DNA from: Kitasatospora sp. SUK 42 | Lineage (GTDB): Bacteria; Actinomycetota; Actinomycetes; Streptomycetales; Streptomycetaceae | Direction: 5' to 3' | DNA: 64,000 bases | Assembly: GCF_015776785.2 (NCBI RefSeq) | Contig: NZ_LFMD02000007.1 | Location: 831,547 to 895,546, forward strand | Part shown: one piece after another, positions 60,392-64,000 of the stretch | How the letters are laid out: the number at the start of each line of letters is the position of its first letter | Numbering within the stretch: position 1 is the first letter of the stretch | The notes under the pieces: model-generated | Database searches by the model: none | What the model saw: the letters and a program-made list of their open reading frames with translations, nothing else | Told to the model about the DNA's origin: nothing | Translations under genes and position numbers: made by a program

Positions 60392-62116
60392 TCAGGTGAC
60401 GTTGAGGCGGGCGGCGAGGCGGAGGAGGCCGGGGCTGAGGCGGGAGAGGAGGCGGGCGGCCTTCGCCTCGGGGGTGACCGGGACGACGGGCTTGCCGGTG
60501 CGGACGGCGGTCAGGATGGCGGTGGCGACCTTCTCCGGGGGGAAGCCGCGGCGGGCGTAGAGCTTCGCGGCGCGGGCCTGCTTCGCGGACTGCTCGACGG
60601 CGGTGGTGGCGGAGAAGGTGGAGGTGCGGGTGATGTTGGTGTTGACGATGCCCGGGCAGATGGTGGAGACACCGATGCCGTGGCCGACGAACTCGGCGCG
60701 CAGGCAGTCGGAGAGCATGAACACCGCGGCCTTGCTGGTGGCGTAGGCGGTGAGCGCCTTGGACGGCAGGTAGGCGGCGGCCGAGGAGACGTTGACGATG
60801 TGTCCGCCCTGGCCGCTGTCGGCCATCAGGGTGCCGAAGGCGCGGCAGCCGTGGATCACGCCCCAGAGGTTGACGTCCAGGACCCGCTGCCACTCCTTCT
60901 CGGTGGTCTGGAGGAACGTCCCGGAGTGGCCGATGCCCGCGTTGTTGACCATCACGTCGGGCACGCCGTGCTCGGCGGCGACGGTCTGCGCGAAGGCGTC
61001 CATCGCGGCGCCGTCGGAGACGTCCACCCGGTAGGCGTGCGCCTGCGGACCGATCAGCGAGGCGAGTTCGGCGGTGCGCTCGGCGGCGGCGAGGTCGAGG
61101 TCGCAGACCACCACCCGGGCGCCGTCCTCGGCGAAGGCCAGCGCGGTGGCCCGTCCGATGCCGCTGCCGCCGCCGGTCACCACCACCAACCGTCCCTCGC
61201 CCTCAGCGGGTTGGGCGCCCCCTTTGTCGATGCGGGCGGTGAACTCGCGGACCATGCCGGCCACGGTGGCTCCCTTCTCCAGCAGCGCCGACCAGTGGCC
61301 GGCGTGCAGCGTCCGTCGGGTCAGGTTCGGCACCCAGCGCTCCAGGCCCTCGGAGAGGTAGGTGCCGACGTAGCGGTCCCGGGTGAGGGTGATCAGCTGG
61401 ACCGGCACCTCGGTCGGCCGCTCGCGCGGGCTGCCCAGGGTGGGGCGGAAGTTGGCCCGGTAGAGCTCGATGCCGCGCACCGCGTCGCGGCGCAGGCTGC
61501 GCTGCGGGTGGTCGGCGCGCGGGGTGACGTGCTCCAGGTCGCGCAGCACCCTCGGCCAGGCCCGGGCCAGGCCGAGGCGCCAGACGGCGGGGGCGAGGAA
61601 GGGCAGGTGGAAGGCGGTGATGTACCAGGAGTGCGCGCCCTGGTGGAGCAGCTGCCGCAGGTGGCGGGGGGTGGGGCGGCGCAGCCGGTGGCGCAGCCAG
61701 TGGCCCATGTGGTCCAGGCTGGGGCCGGACACGGTGGTGTACGAGGCGATCCGGTGCTCGGCGCCGGGGGCGGTGACGGCCTCCCAGGACTGGATCGAGC
61801 CCCAGTCGTGGGCGAGCAGGTGGACCGGGCGGTCCGGGCTGACCGCGTCGGCGACGGCGAACAGGTCTTCGGCGAGCTGCTCCAGGCGGTAGCCGGCCCG
61901 GTCGGCGGGGACGCCGGACTCCCCGGCGCCGCGCACGTCGTAGCGGACCACGTGGTGGTCGCGGGCGAGGTCGGCGGCGATGTCGTCCCAGACGGCGTGG
62001 GTGTCGGGGTAGCCGTGGACGAGGAGGACGGTGGGGGCGGCCGGGTCGCCCTGCTCGAAGACGGCGAGCGGGAGGCCGCCGGAGTGGACGGTGCGGCGGC
62101 GGACGGGGGGCGTCAT
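60392..62116 (-). CDS. EphD-like fusion: epoxide hydrolase-fold domain plus SDR domain
   Basis: A 574-residue two-domain protein. Residues 1-295 are an alpha/beta hydrolase of the epoxide hydrolase type: VHGYPDTHAVWDD (oxyanion), nucleophile Asp104 in LAHDWGSIQS, a catalytic His in AGHWSALLE. Residues 305-574 are a classical SDR: TGGGSGIGRATALAF, NNAG, NVSSAAAYLPSKALTAYATSKAA with the Tyr-x3-Lys pair. This architecture is known from Mycobacterium tuberculosis EphD. ATG at 62116 overlaps the M24 gene stop (ATGA). It probably acts on an epoxide or lipid whose product is then oxidised. Confidence 0.9.
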   Translation of the reverse strand: MTPPVRRRTVHSGGLPLAVFEQGDPAAPTVLLVHGYPDTHAVWDDIAADLARDHHVVRYDVRGAGESGVPADRAGYRLEQLAEDLFAVADAVSPDRPVHLLAHDWGSIQSWEAVTAPGAEHRIASYTTVSGPSLDHMGHWLRHRLRRPTPRHLRQLLHQGAHSWYITAFHLPFLAPAVWRLGLARAWPRVLRDLEHVTPRADHPQRSLRRDAVRGIELYRANFRPTLGSPRERPTEVPVQLITLTRDRYVGTYLSEGLERWVPNLTRRTLHAGHWSALLEKGATVAGMVREFTARIDKGGAQPAEGEGRLVVVTGGGSGIGRATALAFAEDGARVVVCDLDLAAAERTAELASLIGPQAHAYRVDVSDGAAMDAFAQTVAAEHGVPDVMVNNAGIGHSGTFLQTTEKEWQRVLDVNLWGVIHGCRAFGTLMADSGQGGHIVNVSSAAAYLPSKALTAYATSKAAVFMLSDCLRAEFVGHGIGVSTICPGIVNTNITRTSTFSATTAVEQSAKQARAAKLYARRGFPPEKVATAILTAVRTGKPVVPVTPEAKAARLLSRLSPGLLRLAARLNVT

Positions 62117-63057
62117 CGGGTGGCCTCCAGGGTGTCGGTCGGCTCGGCGGCGGTCGACGCGGTGGCCGGCGCGGTGGCCGACCCGGTGGTCCAGCGGCGG
62201 ACGTGCGGGAGGTCGTCGTCGAGCCAGTAGGCGTCGTCCTCGGTGACCACCAGCAGTTCCTCGAACTTGATGCCCACGCCGCGGAAGCCGATGTGCGGCT
62301 CGACCGCCCACAGGCCCGGAGTGGGTGCGTGCCGGGACGACCGGCCGTCCGCCCACAGCGGTGAACGGCCGTGCAGCCGCTCGGAGATGAGCTCACGGCC
62401 GAGGGTCTGGAGGGTACGCACACCGAAGCCGAAGACGTTCACCCCGGCCGGGCCGCGCACGGTGGTGCGGGTGACCTGGTGGCCGATCACCCGGCCCGGG
62501 TAGACCTGGTGCCGGTTGTCGTAGCCGTGCGCGGCGATCTGCGCGTCCACGGCGGCGTAGACCTCGTTCAGAGGCCTGCGGGCGCGCACCTCGGTGAGGA
62601 TCAGCTCGCGGTAGACCTTCAGGTCGGCGGCCAGGCGGTCCCAGACCCGGTTCTCGCCGACCTTGCCGCCGTAGCCGATGTCGGCGGTGTAGCCGTCCAC
62701 GATGGGGGCGCAGTCCAGCACGTACGGCATGCCCTCCTCCAGGCGGCGGTTGCCGGCGAAGAACTGGAGCGGGGTGTGGAAGTGCCGGAAGGCCGTGCGG
62801 TCGCCGAACCAGGCGAAGGGGACGTGGAAGAAGTCCTGCACCCCGGCGGCGACCAGGCGGCGGCGCAGCTCGGCGGTGGCCTGCCGCTCGGTGACGCCCG
62901 GTTCGATCCAGGCGGCGACCTGTTCGGCGCAGTCGTAGGCGAGCTGCTGGGTCGCGCGGAAGCGGGCGAGGTCGTGCTCGGTGTAGGGGAAGGCGGGGAA
63001 CGCGGAGGACGCGGGGGACGCGGGGGTCGCGTGGGTCGCTTTCGCCAGCGGGGGCAT
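62113..63057 (-). CDS. M24-family metallohydrolase (aminopeptidase P/creatinase fold)
   Basis: A 314-residue pita-bread hydrolase. The metal ligands are seen as the two Asp of VLDCAPIVDGYTADIGY, the His in RVIGHQVT, and the two Glu of AVEPHIGFRG and FEELLVV. No N-terminal creatinase domain is present. ATG at 63057 has AAGGAG. It lies between the reductase and the EphD-like gene, coupled to the latter, which hints that it acts on the same metabolite rather than as a general peptidase. Confidence 0.85.
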   Translation of the reverse strand: MPPLAKATHATPASPASSAFPAFPYTEHDLARFRATQQLAYDCAEQVAAWIEPGVTERQATAELRRRLVAAGVQDFFHVPFAWFGDRTAFRHFHTPLQFFAGNRRLEEGMPYVLDCAPIVDGYTADIGYGGKVGENRVWDRLAADLKVYRELILTEVRARRPLNEVYAAVDAQIAAHGYDNRHQVYPGRVIGHQVTRTTVRGPAGVNVFGFGVRTLQTLGRELISERLHGRSPLWADGRSSRHAPTPGLWAVEPHIGFRGVGIKFEELLVVTEDDAYWLDDDLPHVRRWTTGSATAPATASTAAEPTDTLEATR

Positions 63058-63068
63058 CGGGGCTCCTT

Positions 63069-64000
63069 CTAGAGGTCGAGCACGAGGGTCTCGCCCTCGG
63101 CGGCCCGGGAGACGCAGGGCAGGAGGGCGCCGGCGGCGCGCTGCTCGGGGGTGAGGCGGCGGTCCCGATGGTCGGGCTCTCCGGAGACCAGGCGGACCTC
63201 GCAGGTGCCGCAGAAGCCCTGGTGGCAGGAGTACGGGAGGTCGGGGCGGGCCTCGCGCAGCACGTCCAGGGCGGAGCGGTCGGCGGGGACGTCGAGGGTC
63301 GGGCCGTCGGCGCCCAGGCGCACGGCGAAGGGCCGGCCGTCGGTGACCGGGGCGGCACCGAAGCGCTCGAAGTGCAGGGCGGTGGCCGGGGATCCGTCCA
63401 GGGCCCGCTGGACGGCGGTGAGCATCGGGGCCGGGCCGCAGCAGTAGACGGCGGCGCCGCGCGGGGCGTGGGCGAGCAGTTCGGCGCCGGTGGGGACGCC
63501 GCCGTGCGCGTCGTCGGTGCGCAGCACCACGCGGTGCGGGTCGAGGGCGCGCAGCTCCTCCGCGTACGGGAGGGTGTCGGCGCTGCGCCCGACGTGGACC
63601 AGGCGCCAGTCGAGGCCGTGCCGTTGCGCCTCGCGGGCCATCGGGAGGAGGGGGGTGATGCCGATGCCGCCGGCGAGCAGGAGGACGGCGGGCTCGGTGC
63701 AGAAGGCGAAGCCGTTGCGCGGGCGGCGGGCGGTGAGACGGGCGCCCGGGTGCAGGGTGTCGTGGATCTCGACGGATCCGCCGCCGCCCTCGGGCAGCCG
63801 CCGTACGGCGATCCGGTAGCCGTGGCGGTCGGCCGGGTCGCCGCTGAGCGAGTAGTGGCGCTCGCGGCCGGAGGGCAGGGCGAGGCGCAGGTGGGCGCCG
63901 GGCTGCCAGGGGGGCAGTGGCCCACCGGAGGGGTCGGCGAGGGTCAACTCGATGACGTCGGATGCGAGTTGGCGGCGGGCGGCGACGACCAGCTGGAGCA
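63069..64000 (-). CDS. PDR/VanB-type ferredoxin reductase, 5' end outside the window
   Basis: At least 310 residues of a flavin reductase that feeds electrons from NAD(P)H to an oxygenase. It has HYSLSGDP (FMN site), AGGIGITPLLPM (NAD site), YCCGPAPML, and a C-terminal 2Fe-2S domain with CHQGFCGTCEVRL and LLPC. The frame is open through position 64000, so the start lies beyond the window. It leads the operon with the M24 and EphD-like genes, implying a nearby oxygenase (likely upstream). Confidence 0.9.
   Translation of the reverse strand, partial: LQLVVAARRQLASDVIELTLADPSGGPLPPWQPGAHLRLALPSGRERHYSLSGDPADRHGYRIAVRRLPEGGGGSVEIHDTLHPGARLTARRPRNGFAFCTEPAVLLLAGGIGITPLLPMAREAQRHGLDWRLVHVGRSADTLPYAEELRALDPHRVVLRTDDAHGGVPTGAELLAHAPRGAAVYCCGPAPMLTAVQRALDGSPATALHFERFGAAPVTDGRPFAVRLGADGPTLDVPADRSALDVLREARPDLPYSCHQGFCGTCEVRLVSGEPDHRDRRLTPEQRAAGALLPCVSRAAEGETLVLDL

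Overview
The window is about 73% G+C, with GTG and TTG starts, C/G-biased third codon positions, 4-nt GTGA/ATGA stop-start overlaps and many proline/alanine-rich secreted or membrane proteins. The gene set (Tad pilus locus with a LysM/BTAD membrane protein, ROK glucokinase with an exporter-like sugar ABC operon, sedolisin, PucR with xanthine dehydrogenase) points to a Streptomycetaceae chromosome (Streptomyces or Kitasatospora); I cannot decide the genus. I see no rRNA, tRNA, CRISPR array, insertion sequence or prophage gene.

Layout. 1-8.4 kb: the 3' part of a sugar porter, a stand-alone nitric oxide synthase oxygenase, a TetR gene divergent from a fatty-acid degradation set (acyl-CoA dehydrogenase, thiolase, SDR), and a secreted S53 peptidase. 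8.5-25.8 kb: on the minus strand (except one small HAD gene) a Tad-type pilus/secretion locus: CpaB-like SAF protein, CpaE-like ATPase with a degenerate P-loop, TadA, TadB, TadC, a pilin-like protein, three TadE/G-type proteins, and a large LysM-BTAD membrane protein. It is bracketed by two proteins that look like distant relatives of each other with a worn-out caspase-like core. 25.9-36.3 kb: PNPOx-like protein, MaoC hydratase, metallo-beta-lactamase-fold hydrolase, a SWIM zinc-finger/DUF6493-like pair, TesB thioesterase, TetR, and a molybdenum oxidoreductase. 36.4-43.9 kb: an orphan TIGR02678 (DUF2398) protein, a YhhN-family membrane protein, a secreted anchored protein, exonuclease III, gamma-glutamyltransferase, and a Gly/Ser-repeat membrane protein. 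44.2-48.2 kb: sugar ABC transporter (binding protein, permease, ATPase) coupled to glucokinase. 48.5-58.7 kb: a membrane-anchored esterase, then a purine catabolism cluster in which PucR is divergent from a three-subunit xanthine dehydrogenase, followed by a purine permease and XdhC. 58.8-64 kb: LysE exporter, APH-type kinase, and an operon of a PDR/VanB reductase, an M24 hydrolase and an EphD-like epoxide hydrolase-SDR fusion.

The feature I find most unusual is not a gene. Five intergenic elements (near 5.8, 8.4, 28.5, 43.9 and 44.1 kb) are built from the same AT-richer words (ACAGATTTC/GAAATCTGT, TTCAGCGAACAG/CTGTTCGCTGAA, GATAACAG) folded into long inverted repeats, mostly between convergent genes. 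They look like one family of dispersed palindromic elements and I do not recognise them. Short tandem repeats are also frequent at gene ends and spacers. Start codons were chosen from Shine-Dalgarno sites, overlaps and homology. All family calls are by reading the sequence; no search was run.
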